11,105 nt of DNA from Amylibacter sp. (lineage in GTDB: Bacteria; Pseudomonadota; Alphaproteobacteria; Rhodobacterales; Rhodobacteraceae): contig JALWOO010000798.1 of the NCBI GenBank assembly GCA_027083485.1, positions 1 through 11,105 of the forward strand, read 5' to 3'. Under the pieces are notes generated by a model. The model searched no databases and had not been told where the DNA came from. It was given only the letters and a program-made list of their open reading frames with translations. Every line of letters begins with the position of its first letter. Position 1 is the stretch's first letter. The translations under genes were made by a program, and so were the position numbers. This document shows, piece by piece, positions 1 to 6,257 of the stretch.

Positions 1-858
1 GCCAAAGCCGTCTTTGAAGAAGTTGACGACGCCCTGGGCGAAAAACTCTCCGCCCTGATCTGGGAGGGGGATAAAGACGAATTGACCCTGACCCAGAACG
101 CGCAACCGGCGCTGATGGCCACATCCGTGGCCGCCATGGCCGCGTTGCAGGCCGAGGGCGTTTCAATTGAACAGGCCGATTTTGTGGCAGGCCATTCGCT
201 GGGCGAATACAGCGCGCTTTGTGCGGCCGGTGCCCTGACGCTGGCCGATACCGCGCGCCTGCTGCGTATTCGCGGCAAAGCCATGCAAGAGGCGGTGCCG
301 GTGGGGCAGGGGGCCATGGCCGCGTTGCTCGGCCTTGATTTTGCCGCCGCAATGAAGGTTGCCGAAGAAGCCGCACAGGGTGAAATCTGTCAGGCCGCCA
401 ATGATAACGACCCGTCACAGGTGGTTGTGTCCGGTCACAAGGGGGCCGTTGAACGCGCCTGTGTGCTGGCCAAAGAGGCCGGTGCCAAACGCGCCATGCT
501 GTTGCCGGTGTCGGCACCCTTCCACTGCGCCCTGATGCAACCCGCTGCCGATGTGATGGCCGCTGCGCTGGCGGATGTCACTATTTCTACGCCCAAAGTG
601 CCGCTGATCGCCAATGTGATCGCCGAGGCCACCAGTGATGCGGACCAGATCCGCGATTTGCTGGTGCAGCAGGTCACGGGATCTGTGCGCTGGCGGGAAA
701 GCATGCTCTGGGCCAGCGCCCAAGGCGTGGGCGAGGCCTATGAAATCGGTGCCGGCAAGGCCCTGTCCGGCATGATCCGCCGGATTGACCGCGCCATCGC
801 CTGCACCGCCGTCAATGATCCCGCAGGGGCCAGGGCCGCTGCCGAAAAAATCGTATAA
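1..858 (+). CDS. fabD: Malonyl-CoA:ACP transacylase FabD (5' end cut by window)
   Basis: FabD moves the malonyl group from malonyl-CoA to acyl carrier protein in the cytoplasm, supplying the extender unit for type II fatty acid synthesis. The frame is open from base 1, so the gene enters from the left; 285 residues are visible against about 310 for the family, so about 26 are missing. The nucleophile motif GHSLGEYSALCAAG has its serine at codon 66 (bases 196-198), which corresponds to Ser92 of the E. coli enzyme. The RIRGKAMQEAVP segment carries the substrate-binding arginine region, APFHCALM carries the catalytic histidine, and the QVTGSVRW segment near the end is also typical. A TTG at 82 could start an ORF, but the homology continues upstream of it, so it is not the start. 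The stop (856-858) overlaps the ribosome binding site of fabG, indicating one operon. Confidence 0.97.
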   Translation, partial: AKAVFEEVDDALGEKLSALIWEGDKDELTLTQNAQPALMATSVAAMAALQAEGVSIEQADFVAGHSLGEYSALCAAGALTLADTARLLRIRGKAMQEAVPVGQGAMAALLGLDFAAAMKVAEEAAQGEICQAANDNDPSQVVVSGHKGAVERACVLAKEAGAKRAMLLPVSAPFHCALMQPAADVMAAALADVTISTPKVPLIANVIAEATSDADQIRDLLVQQVTGSVRWRESMLWASAQGVGEAYEIGAGKALSGMIRRIDRAIACTAVNDPAGARAAAEKIV

Positions 859-868
859 GGAATTGAAT

Positions 869-1606
869 ATGTTTGATCTTACAGGAAAATGCGCACTGGT
901 GACCGGTGCATCCGGCGGTATTGGCGGGGCGATTGCCAAAGGGCTGCACGCGCAGGGCGCAACTGTGGCACTGTCGGGCACACGGGTGGACCCGCTAGAG
1001 GCGCTTGCGGCCGAGTTGGGCGAGCGGGCTTTTGTTACGCCGTGTAATCTGGGCGATAGCGATGCTGTCAAGGCGCTGGCCGGACAGGCCTCCGAGGCCA
1101 TGGGCGGCTTGCATATTCTGGTGAATAATGCCGGTGTGACCCGCGATAACATTTTCATGCGCATGACGGATGAACAATGGCAGACGGTGATTGATATCAA
1201 TCTGACCTCGACCATGCAGCTGATGAAATCGGTGATGCGTCCGATGATGAAACAACGTTGGGGGCGGATTGTGAACATCACCTCTATTGTTGGTGTCACC
1301 GGTAATGCGGGACAAGTGAACTATGCGGCCTCCAAGGCGGGGATGATCGGCATGACCAAATCCTACGCGCAGGAAATCGCCACGCGCGGCATTACCGCAA
1401 ACTGTGTTGCACCGGGCTTTATCGAAACCGCAATGACTGCCGAATTACCCGAAAAGGTCAAAGAAACCATGGTCGGCAATATCCCTGCTGGCCGTATGGG
1501 CACACCGGAGGAAATCGCCTCTGCCGTGGCTTATCTGGCATCTGAGGAAGCCAGCTATGTCACCGGTCAAACGCTGCATGTGAATGGCGGTATGGCGATG
1601 ATCTAG
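869..1606 (+). CDS. fabG: 3-oxoacyl-[ACP] reductase FabG
   Basis: FabG is the NADPH-dependent ketoacyl-ACP reductase of the fatty acid elongation cycle and a classical short-chain dehydrogenase. The protein has 245 residues, the usual length. The cofactor motif TGASGGIG is at residues 12-19 and NNAG at 86-89. The catalytic set is complete: N111, S139, Y152 and K156 (YAASK). The C-terminus (VTGQTLHVNGGMAM) is characteristic of FabG. The start at 869 is chosen because it gives the canonical N-terminus MFDLTGKCALVTG and has AAGGAA six bases upstream (857-862); an upstream in-frame start at 785 lies inside fabD and is rejected. It is cotranscribed with fabD (10-base gap). acpP does not follow; a convergent cupin gene begins only 8 bases downstream, with no obvious terminator between. 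Confidence 0.98.
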   Translation: MFDLTGKCALVTGASGGIGGAIAKGLHAQGATVALSGTRVDPLEALAAELGERAFVTPCNLGDSDAVKALAGQASEAMGGLHILVNNAGVTRDNIFMRMTDEQWQTVIDINLTSTMQLMKSVMRPMMKQRWGRIVNITSIVGVTGNAGQVNYAASKAGMIGMTKSYAQEIATRGITANCVAPGFIETAMTAELPEKVKETMVGNIPAGRMGTPEEIASAVAYLASEEASYVTGQTLHVNGGMAMI

Positions 1607-1614
1607 GGGTAGGG

Positions 1615-1926
1615 TCAGACTGATCCTGCTGTTTCAATCACCAGAATGCGGGCCTGCCCTTTGGGGTGGGCCACGTGTTCATCGCCTATCCGGGCATGGA
1701 AAATATCGCCGGCTTGCAGGGGGTAGATTTTCACAATCCCGTTCGTGCGTGTGTGCATATCGACCGCGCCATCCAGCACCACGAAAACTTCTTCCCCGTC
1801 ATTGATGTGCCACTTGTAGGGTTGGTCCGTCCAATGCAGCCGTACCGTGGCGTCCGGTATGCGGGCAATGTCCAGCGCATCCCAGGGGTTAAGCGCGGTA
1901 AATTTGGAAGCGGTGATTTTTTTCAT
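1615..1926 (-). CDS. Small single-domain cupin protein
   Basis: The product is a 103-residue protein with one cupin beta-barrel. The first cupin motif is represented by WHINDGEEVFVVLDG (residues 39-53), keeping the histidine, glutamate and terminal glycine. The second motif region is AGDIFHARIGDEHVAHP (72-88), with H77, H85 and H88 as possible metal ligands. This matches the Cupin_2 type of conserved small proteins, which may bind a metal and small ligands; neither substrate nor reaction can be read from sequence. The start at 1926 (MKKITASKF) is preferred over the longer form from 2007, because AGGA lies nine bases upstream and the extra 27 residues show no domain. It is divergent from an Lrp/AsnC regulator and may be its target. 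It converges on fabG with an 8-base gap. Confidence 0.85.
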   Translation of the reverse strand: MKKITASKFTALNPWDALDIARIPDATVRLHWTDQPYKWHINDGEEVFVVLDGAVDMHTRTNGIVKIYPLQAGDIFHARIGDEHVAHPKGQARILVIETAGSV

Positions 1927-2056
1927 GATGCGGGGTCCTGTTAATGTTATCGTGGCCATACAGGATAAAGGATTGCTGCGCGCCTTGCCGAATGACGTTT
2001 TTGCCAACGAAATGACGGGTTATAACGTTTCAACACAAAGCCTGAAGGCCCTAACC
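1927..2056. promoter_or_regulatory. Divergent intergenic region of cupin and Lrp genes
   Basis: This 130-base gap must hold the promoters of both divergent genes. A perfect 8-bp palindrome GTTATAAC lies at 2019-2026, just upstream of the regulator, and could be a -10 region (TATAAC, 2021-2026) or an operator half. No convincing -35 at the right spacing accompanies it. Lrp-family proteins commonly bind next to their own gene, so a binding site here is expected, but none is identified with certainty. Confidence 0.35.
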
Positions 2057-2476
2057 ATGCTTGATAAAACCAATCGCCGTTTGCTGGACCTGTTGGCCGA
2101 AAACGCGCGCACCTCCTTTACAGATCTGGCGACAGAGGTCGGCTTGTCGCGCACGGCTGTTCAGGACCGGATTGCGCGAATGGAGCGGGACGGGGTGATT
2201 GCGGGCTATCGCGTGGATGCGCCGGTTGTGTCTGACCCCCCGTTTCAGGCTCTGGTATCGCTTGAGATAACCACACGTCCCTGTGCGCCCACCTTGCAAA
2301 AATTGCGCCGGATCAAGGGCGTTCACCAGGTTTTTTCTGTTACCGGCACAGTGGATGCGGTTTTGCAGATCAGCGCAGGTTCATCTGCGGAGCTGTCGAG
2401 CCTGATCGACCGGATTGCCGCTGTGCCTTACGTTGGCAATGTAAGCTCTCAAGTCATACTGGCGCGGATTTCCTAA
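2057..2476 (+). CDS. Lrp/AsnC family transcriptional regulator
   Basis: This is a feast/famine-type DNA-binding regulator of 139 residues, close to the normal family length. The N-terminal winged HTH spans about residues 2-55 (LDKTNRRLLDLLAENARTS, then a recognition helix around LSRTAVQDRIARMERDGVI). The C-terminal RAM/AsnC ligand-binding domain covers about 62-139, with the typical core VHQVFSVTGTVDAVLQI. Such proteins act as dimers or higher oligomers and respond to amino acids or related small molecules; the effector is unknown here. The start at 2057 is chosen because GAAGG (2044-2048) lies eight bases upstream and the protein begins right at the family N-terminus; in-frame starts at 1847 and 2012 add residues without homology and 1847 lies inside the cupin gene. 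It probably regulates itself and perhaps the divergent cupin gene. Its TAA overlaps the stop of the converging DUF962 gene. Confidence 0.93.
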   Translation: MLDKTNRRLLDLLAENARTSFTDLATEVGLSRTAVQDRIARMERDGVIAGYRVDAPVVSDPPFQALVSLEITTRPCAPTLQKLRRIKGVHQVFSVTGTVDAVLQISAGSSAELSSLIDRIAAVPYVGNVSSQVILARIS

Positions 2477-2940
2477 TAGGGAATGCCGAATTTCCGATAC
2501 AGAAAATGCAGTAGCCAGGCCGGTCCGATCAGCAAAAATTGCACATCCTTGAAGAAAGATGGTTTTTTCCCTTCAACTTTGTGGCCCCAGAACTGCCCGA
2601 TCCAGGCCAACACGAATACCCCTATGGCAAATTGCCAGAGCGGTAGGCTGAAATTGGTTTCATAGGCTTGATTGAGTGCCGCACAAATCACCAGAAATGC
2701 CGTGATGCCGATGGCCAGTTGCCATGACACCAACAGGTAATAGACAATCACCGCCAGAAAAACCGGTGCCAGCCAATTCACCCCGAGAGCCGCCAGTGCG
2801 TCCGGCACCGGCAAGGCCCAGATCAGGGCAGTGACCGTCCAGAAGATTACCGGCACACAGATCCAGTGTACGGTTTTGTTGGTCGGGTTCTGGTGGCTTT
2901 CGCCATATTCAGCCAAAAGTGCGTCAATTTTGCGTGTCAT
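2473..2940 (-). CDS. DUF962 / Mpo1-like membrane protein
   Basis: The product is a 155-residue integral membrane protein of the DUF962 family, related to yeast Mpo1 (YGL010w), an Fe(II)-dependent dioxygenase in alpha-oxidation of 2-hydroxy fatty acids. The conserved N-terminal segment ESHQNPTNKTVHWICVP (residues 14-30, with H16 and H25) and the later GHKVEGKKPSFFKD (119-132, with H120 and E123) are the family's diagnostic histidine-containing blocks. Hydrophobic stretches at about 26-44, 55-90, 102-118 and 134-148 suggest four to five membrane passes. Bacterial members are mostly uncharacterised, so the oxygenase role is inferred from the family. The start at 2940 has GGGGAA upstream. The gene is divergent from ecm (141-base gap) and its stop overlaps that of the Lrp gene tail to tail. 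Confidence 0.9.
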   Translation of the reverse strand: MTRKIDALLAEYGESHQNPTNKTVHWICVPVIFWTVTALIWALPVPDALAALGVNWLAPVFLAVIVYYLLVSWQLAIGITAFLVICAALNQAYETNFSLPLWQFAIGVFVLAWIGQFWGHKVEGKKPSFFKDVQFLLIGPAWLLHFLYRKFGIPY

Positions 2941-2970
2941 CCTGTTCCCCTTTTTGCCGGCAGTTTACGG

Positions 2971-3042
2971 GTGCAAATTACGTTGCGCAACAATATTCCC
3001 CCACACTTTACCGTTGCGTAATTTTATTGCGGACTGTACATC
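2971..3042. promoter_or_regulatory. Palindromic TTGCG/CGCAA cluster upstream of ecm
   Basis: A perfect 10-bp palindrome GTTGCGCAAC lies at 2982-2991. A variant copy GTTGCGTAAT starts at 3013, 31 bases away, about three helical turns and so on the same DNA face. A third TTGCG is at 3027-3031. The segments AAATTACG (2975-2982) and CGTAATTT (3017-3024) also form a perfect inverted pair. The cluster sits between the divergent DUF962 and ecm genes and looks like an operator region, most likely for ecm. TTGCGT (3014-3019) followed after 17 bases by TACATC (3037-3042) is only a weak promoter match. The regulator is unknown; an acyl-CoA-responsive regulator of the ScfR type is one possibility for this pathway. 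Confidence 0.45.
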
Positions 3043-3081
3043 TGCCTTACCCATTGTCTTGACAGTATACAGGTGGATACC

Positions 3082-5028
3082 ATGACCTCGCAAACCCGTT
3101 CCCGCCCCTGGTTGTTTCGCACCTATGCAGGCCATTCCACTGCCAAAGCCTCCAATGAACTCTACCGCAATAACCTTGCCAACGGGCAAACCGGCCTGTC
3201 GGTGGCCTTTGATCTGCCCACGCAAACAGGCTATGACAGCGATCACATTCTGGCCCGTGGCGAAGTGGGCAAGGTCGGCGTGCCGGTGGCGCATCTGGGC
3301 GATATGCGCGCGTTGTTTGATGGCATCCCGCTGGAGCAGATGAATACCTCCATGACGATCAATGCCACGGCCCCATGGTTGCTGGCGCTGTATATTGCTG
3401 TGGCCGAGGAGCAGGGCGCGGATGTTTCACAGCTCAAGGGCACGGTGCAAAACGATATCATCAAGGAATATCTGTCACGGGGTACTTATGTTTGTCCTCC
3501 TGAACCGTCATTACGTCTGATTACCGATGTAGCAGCATATTGTTACCAAAAGGTTCCCAAATGGAATCCGATGAACATTTGTTCCTATCACCTGCAAGAG
3601 GCCGGTGCCACGCCGGAACAGGAACTGGCTTTTGCGCTGGCCACGGCGACGGCTGTTCTGGATGATGTGCGCGGCAAAGTCCCCGCCGAAGACTTTGCAA
3701 CTGTGGTCGGGCGGATTTCCTTCTTTGTGAACGCAGGTATTCGATTTGTGACAGAAATGTGCAAAATGCGGGCGTTTGTGGACCTCTGGGATGAGATATG
3801 TGCAACTCGATACGGAGTCGAGGATCCCAAAATGCGCCGGTTCCGCTATGGGGTGCAGGTGAATTCTCTGGGGTTGACGGAGCAGCAGCCGGAGAACAAT
3901 GTCTATCGTATCCTGATCGAAATGCTGGCGGTGACCCTGTCGAAAAAAGCCCGCGCCCGTGCCGTGCAACTGCCCGCTTGGAACGAGGCTCTTGGCCTGC
4001 CGCGCCCCTGGGATCAGCAGTGGTCTTTGCGGATGCAACAGATCATGGCCTATGAAACCGACCTGCTGGAATTTGACGATCTGTTCGATGAAAACCCAGC
4101 GGTGGAGCGCAAAGTTGCCGAATTGAAAGAAGGCGCGCGCCAGGAAATGGCGCAGATCGATGCCATGGGCGGGGCGATTGCGGCGATTGAGTATATGAAA
4201 GGGCGGTTGGTTGACAGCAACTCCGCCCGCCTTGGCCGCATTGAAACCGGCGACATGACGGTGATTGGCGTGAACCGGTTCACTGAAGGGGCGGATAGCC
4301 CGCTGACCTCTGGTGACGAGGCGATCATGGTGGTGGATCCGGCGGCGGAACAGGATCAGCTGGATCGGCTGACCGATTGGCGCGCAAGCCGTGATGAGGA
4401 TGCAGTGGCGCGCGCGATTGCGGATCTGCGTGCTGCGGCAAAATCAGGTGAAAATATCATGCCGTCCTCGATTGCGGCGGCCAAGGCAGGCGTGACCACC
4501 GGCGAATGGGGCGGCGTGATGCGGGCTGTGTTCGGGGAATATCGCGCGCCTACGGGTGTTGGCAAGGCGGTGTCGAATAATACCGAAGGGCTGGAAGAAA
4601 TCCGCGATGCGGTGGATCGGGTGTCCGATAAACTCGGGCGCAGGCTCAAGTTTCTGGTGGGAAAACCGGGGCTTGACGGCCATTCCAACGGGGCCGAACA
4701 GATCGCCGTGCGGGCGCGCGATTGCGGGATGGATATTACCTATGAAGGTATCCGCCTGACCCCTGAACAAATCGTTAACCGCGCCGCCGAGGAAAAGGCG
4801 CATGTGGTGGGCCTGTCAATCCTGTCGGGATCGCACGTGCCTTTGATCGAGGATGTGATGCAGCGGATGAAGGCTGCGGGTCTGTCGGACGTTCCGGTTC
4901 TGGTGGGCGGCATTATCCCCGATGAAGACGCGGAAAAATTGCGTCAATTCGGGGTGTCGCGGGTGTATACGCCCAAGGATTTCGAACTGAACCGCATTAT
5001 GACGGATATTGTCGAGCTGTTTGAATAG
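3082..5028 (+). CDS. ecm: Ethylmalonyl-CoA mutase (MeaA), B12-dependent
   Basis: The enzyme converts (2R)-ethylmalonyl-CoA to (2S)-methylsuccinyl-CoA with adenosylcobalamin, a defining step of the ethylmalonyl-CoA pathway for acetyl-CoA assimilation. The protein has 648 residues in one chain: an acyl-CoA mutase TIM barrel (about 1-480) and a C-terminal cobalamin-binding domain (about 520-648). The B12 motif DGHSNG at 532-537 carries H534, the expected lower axial ligand. The N-terminal RTYAGHSTAKASNELYR and GLSVAFDLPTQTGYDSDH segments match MeaA proteins of methylotrophs and Rhodobacteraceae rather than methylmalonyl-CoA mutase, which has a different sequence in this stretch. The ATG at 3082 is preferred over the GTG at 3073 because AGGTGG (3071-3076) lies five bases before the ATG. 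The gene appears monocistronic. Two internal patches are markedly AT-richer than the rest (about 3481-3600 and 3721-3780). Confidence 0.97.
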   Translation: MTSQTRSRPWLFRTYAGHSTAKASNELYRNNLANGQTGLSVAFDLPTQTGYDSDHILARGEVGKVGVPVAHLGDMRALFDGIPLEQMNTSMTINATAPWLLALYIAVAEEQGADVSQLKGTVQNDIIKEYLSRGTYVCPPEPSLRLITDVAAYCYQKVPKWNPMNICSYHLQEAGATPEQELAFALATATAVLDDVRGKVPAEDFATVVGRISFFVNAGIRFVTEMCKMRAFVDLWDEICATRYGVEDPKMRRFRYGVQVNSLGLTEQQPENNVYRILIEMLAVTLSKKARARAVQLPAWNEALGLPRPWDQQWSLRMQQIMAYETDLLEFDDLFDENPAVERKVAELKEGARQEMAQIDAMGGAIAAIEYMKGRLVDSNSARLGRIETGDMTVIGVNRFTEGADSPLTSGDEAIMVVDPAAEQDQLDRLTDWRASRDEDAVARAIADLRAAAKSGENIMPSSIAAAKAGVTTGEWGGVMRAVFGEYRAPTGVGKAVSNNTEGLEEIRDAVDRVSDKLGRRLKFLVGKPGLDGHSNGAEQIAVRARDCGMDITYEGIRLTPEQIVNRAAEEKAHVVGLSILSGSHVPLIEDVMQRMKAAGLSDVPVLVGGIIPDEDAEKLRQFGVSRVYTPKDFELNRIMTDIVELFE

Positions 5029-5031
5029 GCG

Positions 5032-5139
5032 CTATTGCGTTGTCACATGTGGCGGCGTTGGGGGGGTATCCTGCGCCAAAACGACAACAGTTGAAAGGGC
5101 AAGGGCGACGGCGCAGGTCCAGATTACGATTTTCGGCAT
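5032..5139 (-). CDS. Putative exported 35-residue peptide
   Basis: This very small gene starts with ATG at 5139 and ends with TAG at 5032-5034, giving 35 residues. The product begins MPKIVIWTCAVALALSTVVV and continues LAQDTPPTPPHVTTQ: a basic residue at position 3, a hydrophobic core over about 4-20, and a good signal peptidase I site after VLA (residues 20-22). The mature peptide would be only about 13 residues, rich in proline and threonine. A weak ribosome binding site GGA(A) lies seven bases upstream, and a plausible promoter (TTGGCA-17-TTAAAT) sits about 80 bases upstream. It converges on ecm, ending three bases beyond its stop. No function can be assigned. The clean signal-peptide layout argues against a chance ORF, but at this length that is not proof. 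Confidence 0.5.
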   Translation of the reverse strand: MPKIVIWTCAVALALSTVVVLAQDTPPTPPHVTTQ

Positions 5140-5219
5140 GGTGGATTCCGTTTTAAAAATAAGGTGCTAAAAGACTTCGGTTAATAAATACTTAGGTCCG
5201 TATAGGCTAAATATAAGTG

Positions 5220-5248
5220 ATTTAAGGCACATAAGTTTCAAATGCCAA
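5220..5248 (-). promoter_or_regulatory. Candidate sigma-70 promoter for the small exported peptide
   Basis: Read on the minus strand, TTGGCA (5248-5243) is followed after exactly 17 bases by TTAAAT (5225-5220), five of six and four of six matches to the consensus boxes. Transcription would start near 5212, giving an untranslated leader of about 70 bases before the ATG at 5139. The surrounding DNA (about 5150-5260) is strikingly AT-rich for this window, as promoter regions often are. The -35 box overlaps one copy of a 14-bp repeat found again upstream of the O-methyltransferase gene. Confidence 0.35.
5233..5246. repeat. 14-bp direct repeat, copy 1 (AAGTTTCAAATGCC)
   Basis: This exact 14-base word recurs at 6244-6257 in the same orientation. 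On the minus strand it reads GGCATTTGAAACTT and lies 93 bases upstream of the start of the small peptide gene, overlapping its candidate -35 box. Confidence 0.55.
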
Positions 5249-5262
5249 CCAAACGGCGTTTT

Positions 5263-5313
5263 TCTGCCTAAAATGGCAGAACCATACGCGCCAAGGGCAG
5301 GTGCGTATGGTTC
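5263..5313. repeat. Two adjoining perfect inverted repeats
   Basis: The stronger repeat has 11-bp arms GAACCATACGC (5279-5289) and GCGTATGGTTC (5303-5313) around a 13-base loop. The second has 6-bp arms TCTGCC (5263-5268) and GGCAGA (5275-5280) around TAAAAT. The two share bases 5279-5280, so both stems cannot form fully at once. They lie about 60 bases beyond the stop of the minus-strand O-methyltransferase gene and just before the candidate promoter of the small peptide gene, where a terminator or RNA-stabilising hairpin would be expected. No T-run follows on the minus strand, so a classical rho-independent terminator is not shown; a protein-binding palindrome is the alternative. Confidence 0.6.
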
Positions 5314-5373
5314 CGAATTGGTTATTGGTTTCTGTGATAGTCGCATTGCGACCTGTCACTGTGTGAATTTAAT

Positions 5374-6186
5374 CTATAACACCCGCTGCCAATAGACGCC
5401 GGTGCCGTCGATTTCCTTGATTTCCACGGTTTCATTGGCGGCGTGGGCGTCGATATAATCATGCACGGCGGCCTTGCAGGCGGCGACGGCGTGGTAATCG
5501 TCCACAATGATATAGCCCCCGGGGCTGACCTTCTGGTACAGGCTGGTCAGCCCGTCCATGGTGCTTTCGTACATATCGCCATCCAGGCGCAGCACGGCGA
5601 CATTTTCAATCGGAGCGGCGGGCAGCGTGTCCTTGAACCAGCCTTTCAGGAATTTCACCTGATCGTCCAAAAGGCCATAGACGCGGAAATTATCCTGCAC
5701 CTGTTCCATGGAAACGGCGAGTGCCTCGACCTTGTGGTGGGTGTCGCCTTTGTCCTTGGCATATGTTTTTGCGTCGGGTTCGGGAAGGCCGGCAAAACTG
5801 TCCGCCACCCAGACGGTGCGCGCGGTGTCGCCATAGGCCCGCAGGATCGCGCGCATGTAAATACAGGCGCCGCCGCGCCAGACGCCTGTTTCGACAAAAT
5901 CGCCGGCCACGTTGTTTTCGATCACATCCGAACAAACCTGCCGCAGGTTGGCCATGCGTTTCTTGCCGATCATGGTATGGGCAACTGACGGCCAGTCCAG
6001 CCCTTTTTCACGTCGGGCTTCATCGAATTCACGGCCCTGTTGATGGCGGGCATTCAGCCCGACGGCCTTTTTCAGTTTGGAGCCGATGCTCATTTTCAAG
6101 GGCGGGTCTTTGTAGATTTCATTGGTCAGCACGTCTTGCATCAGATCCAGATACATTGTGCGCAGGTCTTGCGTTGATGTCGTCAT
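5374..6186 (-). CDS. TylF/MycF-family (macrocin-type) O-methyltransferase
   Basis: The product is a 270-residue class I S-adenosylmethionine-dependent methyltransferase of the TylF family, named for macrocin O-methyltransferase, whose members methylate sugar hydroxyls in a metal-dependent way. The SAM-binding block is GDFVETGVWRGGACIYMR (95-112), followed by the acidic VADSFAGLPEPD (127-138). LRLDGDMYEST (199-209) and GGYIIVDDYH (223-232) hold the aspartates expected for metal binding and catalysis. The roughly 90 N-terminal residues form a helical cap, usual for the family. The start at 6186 has AGGG about ten bases upstream. Members outside antibiotic clusters are common and often accompany polysaccharide or glycan genes, none of which is seen here, so the substrate is unknown. 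It lies 62 bases downstream of the DUF1989 gene on the same strand and could be read from that operon or from its own promoter. Confidence 0.92.
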   Translation of the reverse strand: MTTSTQDLRTMYLDLMQDVLTNEIYKDPPLKMSIGSKLKKAVGLNARHQQGREFDEARREKGLDWPSVAHTMIGKKRMANLRQVCSDVIENNVAGDFVETGVWRGGACIYMRAILRAYGDTARTVWVADSFAGLPEPDAKTYAKDKGDTHHKVEALAVSMEQVQDNFRVYGLLDDQVKFLKGWFKDTLPAAPIENVAVLRLDGDMYESTMDGLTSLYQKVSPGGYIIVDDYHAVAACKAAVHDYIDAHAANETVEIKEIDGTGVYWQRVL

Positions 6187-6243
6187 TGTTTCGCCCTGAA
6201 AATTTTTTATCCTGCAGCCCTAGCTATTTTTCGTTCCGGATTC

Positions 6244-6257
6244 AAGTTTCAAATGCC
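6244..6257. repeat. 14-bp direct repeat, copy 2 (AAGTTTCAAATGCC)
   Basis: This is the second exact copy of the word at 5233-5246. It overlaps the last codons and stop of the DUF1989 gene and lies 57 bases upstream of the O-methyltransferase start, so both copies sit just upstream of minus-strand starts. It may be a shared regulatory element or chance. Confidence 0.55.

Noticed and set aside
415..1299. 294-codon minus-strand ORF over fabD/fabG
   Set aside because: It is antisense to two certain genes and has no domain.
3059..3071. TTGACA and TATACA next to the ecm start as a promoter
   Set aside because: The boxes are almost adjacent instead of 16-18 bases apart and lie too close to the ATG to give a normal leader.
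5233..6257. O-methyltransferase gene as a recent mobile insertion
   Set aside because: Apart from the 14-bp repeat there is no transposase, integrase or terminal inverted repeat, and its base composition resembles its neighbours.
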